Shown: positions 16,980-25,997 of the stretch, in pieces
Position numbering within the stretch: position 1 is the stretch's first letter
How the letters are laid out: each line of letters begins with the position of its first letter
Assembly: GCA_018436595.1 (NCBI GenBank)
Contig: JAHDLC010000005.1
Location: forward strand, 37,267-101,266
Direction: 5' to 3'
Origin: Synergistaceae bacterium
GTDB lineage: Bacteria; Synergistota; Synergistia; Synergistales; Aminobacteriaceae
Length of the DNA stretch: 64,000 nucleotides
Notes under the pieces: model-generated
What the model was told of the DNA's origin: nothing
Seen by the model: only the letters and a program-made list of their open reading frames with translations
Databases searched by the model: none
Translations under genes and position numbers: made by a program

Positions 16980-18263
16980 CTAGGAGTCTCCCCCTTCACT
17001 GAACCGCCTCCAGAATTTCCGCAGGCGGGATGACATATTCCCCTCAATCCCCAGCGTTCCCGGAAAATAAAACCTGCGCTGCCTGTCCATATACTGCTGG
17101 GGCACCCAGTGCCTTGGGTCGTCGTGGGGGTAAACATACCCCGAACCGTCGGGCCTGAGGTGAAAGGGGACTTCCTGAAGATCTCCCTTTTCGATGGCCT
17201 TGGCGGCGCTGTCGACGGCTAGATAGGCGCTGTTGCTCTTCGGAGCCGCCGCGAGATAGATGACCGCTTCGGCGAGTATTATCCTCGCTTCGGGCAGGCC
17301 TGTCATTTCAACGGCCTGGACTGCGGAGACCGCAACTGTGAGGGCATTGGGGTCTGCAAGGCCAACGTCTTCCGCGGCGGAAATGAGAAGGCGCCTGCCG
17401 ATAAACCGGAGATTTTCCCCTCCGGCGAGCAGGCGTGCAAGCCAGTAGACGGCGGCATCGGGGTCGGATCCACGAATGCTTTTAATCAGGGCGGAGATCA
17501 CTGCAAAATGGTCTTCGGAGGCTTTGTCAAACCGGATGGCTGCCAGGGGAAGGGCTGACAGAACGCCATCTTCTGTAAGGATGGTTCCGCCCCGCGCGGC
17601 GACGGAAGCGGCGATGAATTCAAGCCTCGTGAGGGCCTGCCGGGCGTCTCCCCCTGCCATGGAGGCAATTCGCCGCAGGGCTTTTTCCTCCGCCTCGATT
17701 TCAAATTCCCCAAGGCCCCTGTCCCGGTCCGCAAGTGCCCGCTTCAACAGGATTGAGAGATCTTCTTCGGAAAGGGGGGTGAGCTGGAAAACTACCATCC
17801 TGGAAAGAAGGGTCTTGTTGATTTCAAACCAGGGGTTTTCTGTAGTGGTGCCCACGAGGATAAGGTCCCCCTTCTCCACTGATGGCAGGAGGGCGTTCTG
17901 CTGGCTCTTGTTGAAGTGGTATATCTCGTCCACAAAGGCTATGGCAGCGTGTCCTGCCCTCATGGCCTTGAGATTCGCCGCCTCCGACACGAGATCCCGG
18001 AGCTCGGAAACTTTTGCGGAGACAGCATTTATCTCCAGGATGTCTCGTCCCGTTTCCGAAGCCATGAGCCTGACCAGGGTCGTCTTTCCGACTCCGGGAG
18101 GGCCGTACAAAATGCAGCTCGGGGTCCGGTTTGACTCGAGGAGTTTCCGGAGCGGAGCCCCGGGACCGAGAAGATGCCCCTGTCCCGTGAACTCGTCGAG
18201 GGTTTTCGGGCGCATCCGTTCCGCTAAGGGGACTTCCCACCTGTTTGTTGCCGAAGGTGTCAT
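16980..18263 (-). CDS. rarA: replication-associated recombination protein A (RarA/MgsA AAA+ ATPase)
   Basis: A 427-residue AAA+ ATPase of the RarA/MgsA/WRNIP1 family that acts at stalled replication forks with single-strand binding protein. Visible: PLAERMRPKTLDEFTGQGHLLGPG, Walker A GPPGVGKTT, Walker B AFVDEIYHF, sensor 1 GTTTENPWFE, an arginine-finger region LLSRMVVFQL, and the C-terminal tetramer domain RGSDPDAAVYWLARLLAGGE with the terminal HLRPDGSGYVYPHD. The usual Walker B ends DEIHR; here it is DEIYH. ATG overlaps the HAD hydrolase stop by four bases, so the two are coupled. Confidence 0.97.
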   Translation of the reverse strand: MTPSATNRWEVPLAERMRPKTLDEFTGQGHLLGPGAPLRKLLESNRTPSCILYGPPGVGKTTLVRLMASETGRDILEINAVSAKVSELRDLVSEAANLKAMRAGHAAIAFVDEIYHFNKSQQNALLPSVEKGDLILVGTTTENPWFEINKTLLSRMVVFQLTPLSEEDLSILLKRALADRDRGLGEFEIEAEEKALRRIASMAGGDARQALTRLEFIAASVAARGGTILTEDGVLSALPLAAIRFDKASEDHFAVISALIKSIRGSDPDAAVYWLARLLAGGENLRFIGRRLLISAAEDVGLADPNALTVAVSAVQAVEMTGLPEARIILAEAVIYLAAAPKSNSAYLAVDSAAKAIEKGDLQEVPFHLRPDGSGYVYPHDDPRHWVPQQYMDRQRRFYFPGTLGIEGNMSSRLRKFWRRFSEGGDS

Positions 18264-19240
18264 TCCCCTATTCCTCCCTCAGGTGCTGAAATGGTTTCCC
18301 ATTCTACACCGTCCGGGGACGATTCTTCAGCCACAAGGGCGGCAAAGGGAAAGCGTGTTCCCAGAACGTACTCAGCCGCAGCCTTCAAGGGCCGGTCCAG
18401 CCAGGCCGGAGAAAGGCCGGGCAGTTTTCTCCACTGTCCCGGGAGGAGAGGGGCGTCAGGGTCGTCAAGACGGAAAAAAAGTATTCCTTCTTCAGCTTTT
18501 TTCATGAGACGGAGAAGAACGTCCGGAGTTTTCGATGAGAGGACTGTCCCTTTCCCCCGTCCCGCGAGGAGGCTGTTTTCTCCTTTCTCCGAAACAAGAG
18601 GGGCATATTCCCACGGAACAATGGCCTTCGGATTTTTAAGGGATTGAACGAACTCGCTGAGGCGGTCGAAAGACACATCGGCCCAGTGCTTCCACTCCGC
18701 ATCAGGCCGCTGGACGAGCACGGCCCTCATTCCGGCACGGCGCGCACCGACGAGGTCGTAGACAAAATCCCCCACCATGACGCATTTCCCTGAAGGAACA
18801 CCGATCTGTTCCGCCGCGGACCAGAGTGCCTCGGGGGCCGGCTTCACCGGCGGCTCATCACGGCTCCGGACCACCGGGGGAAGGGGCAGCCCTGCCCTTT
18901 CAGCGGCGAGGATTATGGAGTCCATGCAGTTCCGTGAGACAACGCACCATGGAATATCCTCTCCTTCGAGCCACTCGAGCAGTTCACGGGCTCCCTCCAC
19001 GGCAACCGCAGATTCAGCGCCTGCCATTTCCAGGTCATAAATGTCCTTTCGGAGCCGATCAGCAATAGACGGCGGAAGGGTTTCCAACGCTTCGAAAAGG
19101 GGCACGAACTTTCCGTCGAAATACCTGGCCCGCAGAGGTGCGAAATTCAGCCGCGTTTCAGCAAGAACACCGTCCCAGTCGAGGATAAACCCCTCGGAAT
19201 CAGCGGGGTGCCAGAACGGCTCGATGATGCCTCCGGACAT
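18260..19240 (-). CDS. HAD-superfamily hydrolase with C-terminal extension
   Basis: A 326-residue protein. Residues 1-210 form a HAD phosphatase: motif I FILDWDGVLAETR, motif II VVSRN, a Lys in EPPVKPAPEALW, and motif III VMVGDFVYDLVGARRAGM. Substrate is unknown (phosphoglycolate-like or nucleotide phosphatases share the layout). Residues 215-326 are an extra domain not usual for the family, with no recognised motif. The ATG at 19240 is preceded by AAAAAGGAGG; an in-frame ATG seven codons earlier overlaps that site. Co-translated with rarA. Confidence 0.85.
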   Translation of the reverse strand: MSGGIIEPFWHPADSEGFILDWDGVLAETRLNFAPLRARYFDGKFVPLFEALETLPPSIADRLRKDIYDLEMAGAESAVAVEGARELLEWLEGEDIPWCVVSRNCMDSIILAAERAGLPLPPVVRSRDEPPVKPAPEALWSAAEQIGVPSGKCVMVGDFVYDLVGARRAGMRAVLVQRPDAEWKHWADVSFDRLSEFVQSLKNPKAIVPWEYAPLVSEKGENSLLAGRGKGTVLSSKTPDVLLRLMKKAEEGILFFRLDDPDAPLLPGQWRKLPGLSPAWLDRPLKAAAEYVLGTRFPFAALVAEESSPDGVEWETISAPEGGIGE

Positions 19241-19566
19241 GGGTGCGCCTCCTTTTTGCACAAGACAGGGGCGAGGGTGCTGCGTCCCCGCCCCTGTATC
19301 TACCTCCCCCGCAATGTCGTGTCATGAACGTCTTGACCCGGTCCTTAACGTTTGGGGCCTGTTGAGCCTCAGTTCCGTCAATGCCGGAGCATTTCCATCA
19401 CCGGCCCAAACTGTCAGCCCCGCAAGGCTCGAGTGTTGGCTCAAGACAAATATCACGATCACGGGCATCGCAGGGTATTGTCTTCTTTCTTCACGCATAT
19501 TATACCATATAAAAAAGGAGGGACGCCTTTAGGGACGCCCCTCCGGGAAGATGCCCAGGCCTGTCT
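19241..19566. other. intergenic region between formate channel and HAD hydrolase genes
   Basis: About 325 bases without a gene, between two minus-strand genes. A hairpin ACAGGGGCG...CGCCCCTGT (19264-19297) lies in the leader of the HAD gene with no T run after it. A terminator for the formate operon lies at 19511-19544. The promoter of the HAD-rarA pair must be here but no clear boxes were found. Confidence 0.5.
19511..19544 (-). terminator. terminator of the formate dehydrogenase operon
   Basis: On the minus strand GGAGGGGCG, a loop, then CGTCCCTCC followed by six T. It lies 23 bases beyond the FNT stop codon. Confidence 0.85.
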
Positions 19567-20388
19567 TTATTCGAGGTCCGTCAGTCCGTCTTTGAATATA
19601 AAATAGTAGAAAACCGCGACGAACAGGATTCCGCCGACCATGTTCCCTATCGTAACGGGAATGAGGTTGCCGAAGAACCCGCCGAGAGAGACGCTGGCCA
19701 TTGCCTGCTCGGAAAGTCCGGAAGCGCTGACCGCTGCCGGTGTGCCCTTGAGAAGAAGACCGAGAGACATGAAGTACATGTTGGCGATGGAGTGCTCAAA
19801 ACCGGCCGCAACGAAGGTCATGATGGGGAAGAAAATTGCCCAGACCTTCCCGATGATGTCTGTGGCCGCCATGGACATCCAAACCGCGAGAACGACGATC
19901 CAGTTGCAGAGGACTCCGCGGAAGAAACCCTGGATAAACGGAAGGGACATCTTGCCTGCCGCTACCTGGAGTGCCCTTCCCCCGACAGCGTTGTCCGCGA
20001 GGCCGGAGAAATAGATCAGGACTGCGATGATGATGCTGCCGATCAGGTTGGCGGTGTAAACCCATCCCCAGTTCCTGAGGATCTTCTTCATTGGGGTGCA
20101 GCCCGCGAGAAAGCCGAGGGGCATCATGCAGTTTCCCGTGAAGAGTTCAGAACCGCTGATAACCACCATCATGAGTCCAACGCTGAACACGGCGCCGGAC
20201 ATAAAGCGGGTGAACCCGCTGCCGAAGTGCTGGGTCATATCGTGGGACACCACCGTCATCAGCCATCCCGCGAAGGCAATGTACGCTCCCGCGAGGATTC
20301 CCATGAGCATCATCTGGCGGACCGAAAGATTCCCCTTGACCTTTGATACCGCGCATGCTGCCTTTGCAAGTTCTGCAGGCGTTTTCAT
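19567..20388 (-). CDS. formate/nitrite transporter family channel (FocA-like)
   Basis: A 273-residue integral membrane protein of the FNT family, a pentameric channel for formate or related small anions. Six spans can be traced, with family signatures AGAYIAFAGWL, SGSELFTGNCMM (periplasmic Omega-loop region), GFFRGVLCNWIVVLAVWM and FEHSIANMYFM. The location at the end of a formate dehydrogenase operon argues for formate as substrate; nitrite and hydrosulfide are carried by relatives. It starts 104 bases after fdhA, with a strong hairpin between them. GGAAGGG lies before the ATG. Confidence 0.92.
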   Translation of the reverse strand: MKTPAELAKAACAVSKVKGNLSVRQMMLMGILAGAYIAFAGWLMTVVSHDMTQHFGSGFTRFMSGAVFSVGLMMVVISGSELFTGNCMMPLGFLAGCTPMKKILRNWGWVYTANLIGSIIIAVLIYFSGLADNAVGGRALQVAAGKMSLPFIQGFFRGVLCNWIVVLAVWMSMAATDIIGKVWAIFFPIMTFVAAGFEHSIANMYFMSLGLLLKGTPAAVSASGLSEQAMASVSLGGFFGNLIPVTIGNMVGGILFVAVFYYFIFKDGLTDLE

Positions 20389-20443
20389 TCTTTTCCCTTC
20401 CTCCTGTCGCTTGTTTTGATTGTATTTTCAATTCAATGTAACG

Positions 20444-20477
20444 CCGGGAATCCGGAAACATCATTCCGGATTCCCGG
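20444..20477. repeat. intercistronic hairpin between fdhA and the formate channel
   Basis: A perfect 14-base stem (CCGGGAATCCGGAA and its complement) with a six-base loop. No T run follows on the minus strand. It could reduce read-through or protect the upstream message, so that the dehydrogenase and channel are made in different amounts. Confidence 0.7.
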
Positions 20478-20492
20478 AAAATCATGCCCAAA

Positions 20493-23201
20493 CTAGGATT
20501 TTTCGACCCTGACGGCGCTGACCTTGAATCCCGGGGTCTTTGAGACAGGATCGACCTGTGAGGACGTCAGGCTGTTGGCCGGTGTTTCGCTGAAATGGAA
20601 GGGCAGGAAGACCATACCAGCCGGAACCCTGTCAGTCACCTTCACCGCACCGGCGACAGATCCCCTTCGGGAAGACACCCTGATCATCTCCCCGTCGTTA
20701 CAGCCGAGGGACCGGGCATCAGCGGGGTTGACTTCGATGGCCATTTCCTTGATGAAGTCGCCGGTGGAACTGCGACGCGTCATGCTTCCGGAGTGGTAAT
20801 GATACAGAACCCGGCCTGTGGTGGCGAGGAAAGGATATTCCTCGTCCGGCCACTCGTGGGGAGCCTGCCATTCGCAGGGTGAAAAGTCCGCCTTGCCTCT
20901 CGGGAAGCCGGCAGTGTAGAGAATGGGGGTGCCGGGGTGGTCGCAGGCCGGGCAGGGCCAGTTCAGAGAACCGCCCTCAAGGCGCCCGTAGGTTATCCCC
21001 GCATAGCTGGGTGTGATTTTTGCAATGGCATTAAAGATTGTTTCTGGGGATGTCATGTCATCCCACGGGGCTCCCATCCGCTTGCCCACGGCCAGAAGAA
21101 TTTCCCAGTCAGGCCTTGCCTCGCCGGGTGAATCCACCGCTTTCCGCACCCTTTGGACAGCCCTGCAGGTATTGGTGAAGGTTCCGTCCTTTTCCCCCCA
21201 GCTGGAGGCTGGAAGCACCACGTGGGCCAGTTCGGCGGTTTCGGTGAGGAAAATATCCTGGACGACGAGGAACTCAAGATTCTTCAGGGCATGGCGGACA
21301 TGGCCTGAATCGGGTTCCGTCACCATGGAGTTTTCACCCATGATGTACAGGCCCCTGATTTTCCCTTCTCCGGCGGCCTCCATCATCTCGACCACGGAAA
21401 GGCCAGGAGTTTCAGGGATATCGGCGCCCCAGACATCCTTCGCTTTCTGTCTCGCTGCCGGAAGGGCAACCTTCTGGTATCCGGGAATAACGTCGGGAAG
21501 GCAGCCCATGTCGCAGGCTCCCTGGACGTTGTTCTGTCCCCTGAGGGGGTTCACTCCCGTGCCGGGCCGTCCCAGCATTCCACAGAGGAGAGCCAGGTTC
21601 GCCACTGTCCGGACATTGTTCGTTCCCGTCACGTGCTGGGTGATTCCCATGGTGTAGAAGATGGCGGAATTCGGTCCCCTGGCGTATGCCCTTGCGGCGT
21701 CCTCAATGAGTTCCGGAGCGACGCCGGTGATCCCGGAGACATACTCCGGGGTGTACCGTGCCACGGTCTCCCTCAGCTTATCAAAGTTGTTCACGTTCTT
21801 TTCGACGAATTCCGCCGCATGGAGATTCTCGCGGATGATCACATGCATCAGTCCGTTGAGGAGGGCTACGTCGGAACCGCTTTTCTGCCGGATGTAAACA
21901 TCGGCATATTTCGCCATTTCGATTTTCCGGGGATCGCAGACTATGAGGGTGCACTTGCCCTTCCGCTTCTGCTCCTTGATGAAGGAACCGATGACGGGGT
22001 GGTTTTCAGTGGTGTTCGAGCCGATGATGAGAATGGTGTCGGCCGACTTGATGGATTCGAAGTCATTGGTCATTGCGCCGCTTCCGAGGGTCTCGCCGAG
22101 ACCCGCAACTGTGGCGCTGTGTCACAGATGGGCACAGTGGTCGACGTTGTTGGTGCCCATCACCTCCCTTGCGAGGCGCTGCATGAGATAGTTCTCCTCG
22201 TTGGTGCACCGGGCGGAAGAGAAGAAGCCGAGAGCGTCTCCGCCGTGCCTCTCCTTTATGCTGCCGAGCTTTTCCGCCACCAGGGAAAGGGCTTCGTCCC
22301 AGGAGGCCTTCCGGAAGGTGTCTCCCTCACGGATAAGGGGTGTCGTAAGCCTGTCTTCGCTGTTGACGAACTGCCAGGCAAACCGTCCCTTGACGCAGGA
22401 TCTTCCTTTGTTCAGGGCCGTGGGGCTGGAGTAGTTCGTCGTGACGTTGGCTATTTTGCCGGTTTTCCTGTTGACGTTGATTTCCACTTCGCAGCCGACT
22501 CCGCAATAGGAGCAGACGGTCTTGACCTTTTCAATGTCCCAGGGGCGGCCCATGCCGAGAGCAGTCTTCTCGGAGAGGGCGCCGACCGGACAGACCTGAA
22601 CGCACTGGCCGCAGAACACACAGTCGGACAGTTCTATGGGAGATCCGACAGGGGGCTGGATTGATGTCCTGATGCCCCGTCCCTGGAAATCAATGGCGTG
22701 GTACTGGGCCTGCTCTTCGCATACGCGTACACACCGGCCGCACAGAATACACTTGTTCAGGTCGCGGACATAGAAGGGATTGGCATCTTCGTACTCGTGA
22801 GAGGTATTCGTGTCACCGGGATCGGCATAGCTGGATTCCTTGACTCCCAGTTCGTAGGCCACGTCCTGGAGTTCGCACTTGCCGTTGCTCGGGCAGGAGA
22901 AACAGTTCAGAGGATGGCGTACAAGAATGAGCTCGAGCACCGCTTTCCGGGCCTCGATAACCTTCGGGGTATTTGTGAAAACCACCATGCCCGGCGTAAG
23001 GGGTGTAGTACAGGCAGGAAGAAGCTTCGGGTTCTTCTCCGCTTCGACGAGACAGATCCTGCATGCACCGAAGGGGGAAACCGCAGGATGGTCGCAAAGG
23101 GTGGGTATATGGATACCGTTCGCCTTCGCCGCCTGCAGGATGGTCATCCCGGGTTCGGCACTTATCTCTTTGCCGTTGATGATCGCTTGTATGGCGTCCA
23201 T
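20493..23201 (-). CDS. fdhA: formate dehydrogenase alpha subunit, selenocysteine-containing, NuoG-like N-terminus
   Basis: A 902-residue molybdenum or tungsten bis-MGD formate dehydrogenase. The frame is interrupted by one TGA at 22122-22124, read here as selenocysteine 360 in CAHL-U-HSATVAGLG, exactly where Cys or Sec sits in formate dehydrogenases. N-terminal clusters: [2Fe-2S] Cys36, 47, 50, 64; His96-Cys100-103-109; two [4Fe-4S] sites at Cys151-161 and 194-204; then the bis-MGD-domain [4Fe-4S] Cys230, 233, 237, 269. The last ~120 residues are the molydopterin-dinucleotide-binding domain (ATTGRVLYHYHSGSMTRRS). ATG at 23201 follows AAGGAG; an upstream frame start at 23297 would overlap the NuoF-like gene. 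It oxidises formate to CO2 or reverses this. Confidence 0.95.
22088..22124 (-). promoter_or_regulatory. bacterial SECIS element and Sec codon in fdhA
   Basis: The TGA (22124-22122) is followed 18 bases later by a stem-loop GGGTCTC-GGC-GAGACCC (22104-22088). The segment GTTGCGGGTCT lies at the same codon positions as GTTGCAGGTCT in the E. coli fdhF SECIS, recalled from memory. This would recruit SelB with Sec-tRNA. The genes selA, selB, selC are not in the window. Confidence 0.88.
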
Positions 23202-23223
23202 TTTCAGATCATCTCCTTCTTGC

Positions 23224-25017
23224 TTAACCTTTGGAAATAGCGCCGACGGGGCAGTTGGCCATGCAGGCGCCGCACTTGATGCATTTTTCCTGGTCAATGA
23301 GGTGGGGCTCCTTCACTTTGCCGGAAATGCAGTTCACCGGGCAGTTCCTGGCGCACTTGGTGCAGCCTATGCACTTCGCCGGGTCGATGGTATAGCGGAG
23401 AAGGCTCTGGCACGCTCCGGCAGGGCACCGTTTTTCGTTGATGTGAGCCTCGTACTCGTGCCGGAAGTATTTCAGCGTCGTCAGCACCGGGTTTGGAGCT
23501 GTTCCGCCCAGGGCGCAGAGGGATGTCGCCTTGATCTGTTCGCCGAGATACTGCAGGGTATCGAGGTCTTCAGGTTTTCCGTTGCCCTCGGTGATCCTGG
23601 TCAGGATATCGAGCATCTTCTTCGTCCCTTCCCGGCAGGGAACGCATTTTCCGCAGGATTCCCTCTGGGTGAACTCAAGAAAGAATTTCGCGGTGTCCAC
23701 CATGCAGTTCGATTCGTCGAGGACGACAAGACCGCCGGAACCCATGATGGCTCCCGCCGCCGTGAGAGATTCGTAATCCACGGGAAGGTCGAGGTGCTCC
23801 TCCACGAGACAGCCTCCGGAGGGGCCGCCGATCTGAACCGCCTTGAATTTCTTGTCGCCGATGATGCCGCCGCCGATCTCGTAGACGATTTCCCTTATTG
23901 TGATACCCATGGGGACTTCAACAAGACCGGTGTTTTTGACTTTCCCCGTGAGGGCGAACACCTTTGTGCCCTTGGACTTTTCCGTCCCCATGGCTGCGAA
24001 GCATTCGGCACCCTGGAGCATGATCCGCGGCACGTTTGCCCATGTCTCCACGTTGTTGATGTTCGTGGGCTTGCCCCAGAGACCCTTGACCGCCGGGAAC
24101 GGTGGCCGGGGCCGGGGCATTCCCCTCTGTCCCTCGATGGATGCCATGAGAGCCGTTTCCTCGCCGCACACGAAGGCGCCTGCACCTTCTTTGATATGCA
24201 GATCGAAGCTGAAATCGGTTCCCAGGACATTCTCGCCAAGGAGGCCGTATTCGGTGGCCTGGTGTATGGCCGTCTGGAGTCTCTTGATGGCCAGGGGATA
24301 TTCCGCGCGGCAGTAAATATATCCTTCGTCGGCTCCCATGGCATAGGCGCCGATCATCATGCCTTCCAGAACGGCGTGGGGATCGCCCTCAAGAATGGAC
24401 CGGTCCATGAATGCCCCTGGGTCGCCTTCGTCGGCGTTGCAGATGACGTATTTCTTGTTTCCCGGGGAAGCCGCGCAGAAACTCCACTTGAGACCTGTGG
24501 GGAAACCGCCGCCGCCCCGCCCGCGAAGGCCCGATTTTTTCATTTCCTCGATGACCGCTGCGGGAGACATTTCGGTGATGCATTTTCCCAGGGCCTGGTA
24601 TCCGTCCCTGGAAATATACTCGTCGATGTTGTCCGGGTTGATATAGCCGCAGTTGCTGAGGACAATTCGATGCTGTTTCCCGTAGAAGGGGATTTCCTTG
24701 TAATGACATACTTTCTGTGCTGAAATGGGTTCCTTGTAGAGAAGCCGGTTGACTATGCGCCCCTTGTAGAGATGCTCTTCCACTATTTCGGCGACATCCT
24801 CGGGCTTGACCTGCGAATAGAAAGTTCCTTCCGGGTAGACGACGACGATGGGGCCGAATTCGCACATTCCGTGGCAGCCGGTGGCGATGACCAGGACTTC
24901 CTTGTCGAGGTTCTTCTTCTGCAGCTCTTCCCGGAAGGTTTCGAGTACCTTCGGCGATCCTCCCGAAGCGCAGCCTGTCCCGTGGCAGATGAGAACGTGT
25001 GCTCTGTATAAAGCCAT
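23224..25017 (-). CDS. NADH-binding flavoprotein subunit, NuoF/HndC-like, of the formate dehydrogenase complex
   Basis: A 597-residue iron-sulfur flavoprotein. In order: a thioredoxin-like [2Fe-2S] domain (Cys11, 16, 48, 52: CHGTGC and CHGMC), the FMN/NAD core with GLRGRGGGGFPTGLKW and GDPGAFMDRSILEGDPH, the SLBB-like part, the [4Fe-4S] motif ESCGKCVPCREG, and two C-terminal ferredoxin clusters (CIGCTKCARNCPVNC and CIKCGACMANCPVGA). This is the layout of HndC, HydB and HylB in bifurcating or NAD-linked enzymes. It would pass electrons between NAD(H) and the formate dehydrogenase. GGAGGAG precedes the ATG. fdhA starts 22 bases later. Confidence 0.95.
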   Translation of the reverse strand: MALYRAHVLICHGTGCASGGSPKVLETFREELQKKNLDKEVLVIATGCHGMCEFGPIVVVYPEGTFYSQVKPEDVAEIVEEHLYKGRIVNRLLYKEPISAQKVCHYKEIPFYGKQHRIVLSNCGYINPDNIDEYISRDGYQALGKCITEMSPAAVIEEMKKSGLRGRGGGGFPTGLKWSFCAASPGNKKYVICNADEGDPGAFMDRSILEGDPHAVLEGMMIGAYAMGADEGYIYCRAEYPLAIKRLQTAIHQATEYGLLGENVLGTDFSFDLHIKEGAGAFVCGEETALMASIEGQRGMPRPRPPFPAVKGLWGKPTNINNVETWANVPRIMLQGAECFAAMGTEKSKGTKVFALTGKVKNTGLVEVPMGITIREIVYEIGGGIIGDKKFKAVQIGGPSGGCLVEEHLDLPVDYESLTAAGAIMGSGGLVVLDESNCMVDTAKFFLEFTQRESCGKCVPCREGTKKMLDILTRITEGNGKPEDLDTLQYLGEQIKATSLCALGGTAPNPVLTTLKYFRHEYEAHINEKRCPAGACQSLLRYTIDPAKCIGCTKCARNCPVNCISGKVKEPHLIDQEKCIKCGACMANCPVGAISKG

Positions 25018-25035
25018 TGTCTTCTCCTCCCCGAT

Positions 25036-25416
25036 TTAGTCAGCCCTGCCGAAGAGCTTGTCCTGGACAATGCGGCCGTTGACTACATGTTCTGAAATTA
25101 TCCGTGTCACATCAGCCGGCGTGACGAGGCAATAGGTGATTCTCGGTTCGCCGGGGCGGATCACGTCGAGAAGCGGTTCATTCTGGCACATGCCGATGCA
25201 GCCGGTTGTCTCCACCGCTACATTGTGGAGTTTTCTCGTTTCGAGTTCCTTCAGGACGGCGTTCATGATTTCCCGCGCCCCGGCAGCGATGCCGCATGTC
25301 CCCATTCCGAGGATGATCTTTACCTTGTCATCTTCGGAACGGGCGGACGTCAGGTCTCCGGTTTTTTCCTTAAGCTTCCGGAGGTCGTCCAGGCTACGAA
25401 TCTTTTTTTCGGTCAT
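25036..25416 (-). CDS. [2Fe-2S] thioredoxin-like subunit, HndB-like
   Basis: A 126-residue electron carrier domain with the four-Cys pattern of the thioredoxin-like ferredoxin fold (GTCGIAAGAREI and TTGCIGMCQNEP). Such small subunits sit between the NuoE- and NuoF-like genes in Hnd operons and match the N-terminal domain of NuoF-like proteins. Start at 25416 has AGGGGTG upstream. The spacing to the NuoF-like gene is 18 bases, consistent with one operon. Confidence 0.9.
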   Translation of the reverse strand: MTEKKIRSLDDLRKLKEKTGDLTSARSEDDKVKIILGMGTCGIAAGAREIMNAVLKELETRKLHNVAVETTGCIGMCQNEPLLDVIRPGEPRITYCLVTPADVTRIISEHVVNGRIVQDKLFGRAD

Positions 25417-25452
25417 TCATTTCACCCCTGTGATCAGAATGGTATTTCCAGG

Positions 25453-25995
25453 CTACTCGTACAGTTCATCGATATTGGTTTCAATATATTCTTTTACTCC
25501 CAGGGCGAGCGCAGGCTCGAGAAAAACATTTCCACCACCGAGGGTTTCTCTGAGTTCCACGCTGTCCGCAGAGAATTCCTTTTCGTTCCGCCTGTGGATA
25601 TATTTCCACGCAATGCCGGGATAGCCTATGAATAAGGTCATGAGCGTAGAGGGAACGTCACCGAGAGGCGGCACATCGATTGATGTCTTCAAAAATGAGG
25701 CCGTCACCTGCGTTCCCCTTCCGGGTTCGGAGGAAACGGAAAAAACTCCTCCGCACAGTTCCGCAAGCTGTTTGAGAAAAGGAAGACCAAGTCCTACCCT
25801 TCGTTCCGTCCTCGTTGTGTAGAAAGGGTTCACTACGGCTTTGACAGTTTCTTCCGTCATTCCCCGTCCATTGTCTCTGACGGACAGAAGAAGCATGTCA
25901 CCGGAATCATCGATGGAAATGGAAATTTCATCGGCTCCGGCGTTCACGCCGTTTTCCGCGATATCGAGGATGTGGTGGGAAAGGTCCTCGAGCAT
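25453..25995 (-). CDS. stand-alone histidine-kinase-type ATPase domain (HATPase_c) in the hnd/fdh operon
   Basis: A 180-residue protein with a GHKL ATP-binding fold: N box HHILDIAENGVNAGADEI, G1 VRDNGRGM, G2 VGLGLPFLKQLAELCGG and EPGRGTQVTASF. No dimerisation/phosphoacceptor His domain, sensor or membrane span is present. The last ~60 residues are extra and unassigned. The ATG at 25995 lies two bases after the NuoE-like stop, with no good ribosome site, so translation is probably coupled. Such genes recur in Hnd-type operons of anaerobes; the role is unknown and could be regulatory, for instance as an anti-sigma or partner-switch kinase. Confidence 0.87.
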   Translation of the reverse strand: MLEDLSHHILDIAENGVNAGADEISISIDDSGDMLLLSVRDNGRGMTEETVKAVVNPFYTTRTERRVGLGLPFLKQLAELCGGVFSVSSEPGRGTQVTASFLKTSIDVPPLGDVPSTLMTLFIGYPGIAWKYIHRRNEKEFSADSVELRETLGGGNVFLEPALALGVKEYIETNIDELYE

Positions 25996-25997
25996 GA

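Noticed and set aside
20493..22073. Separate 526-residue formate dehydrogenase fragment
   Set aside because: It is the second half of fdhA; TGA at 22122-22124 reads as selenocysteine, so start codon at 22073 is internal.
22879..24723. 614-codon plus-strand frame
   Set aside because: Antisense shadow of the NuoF-like gene, which has clear motifs and codon use.
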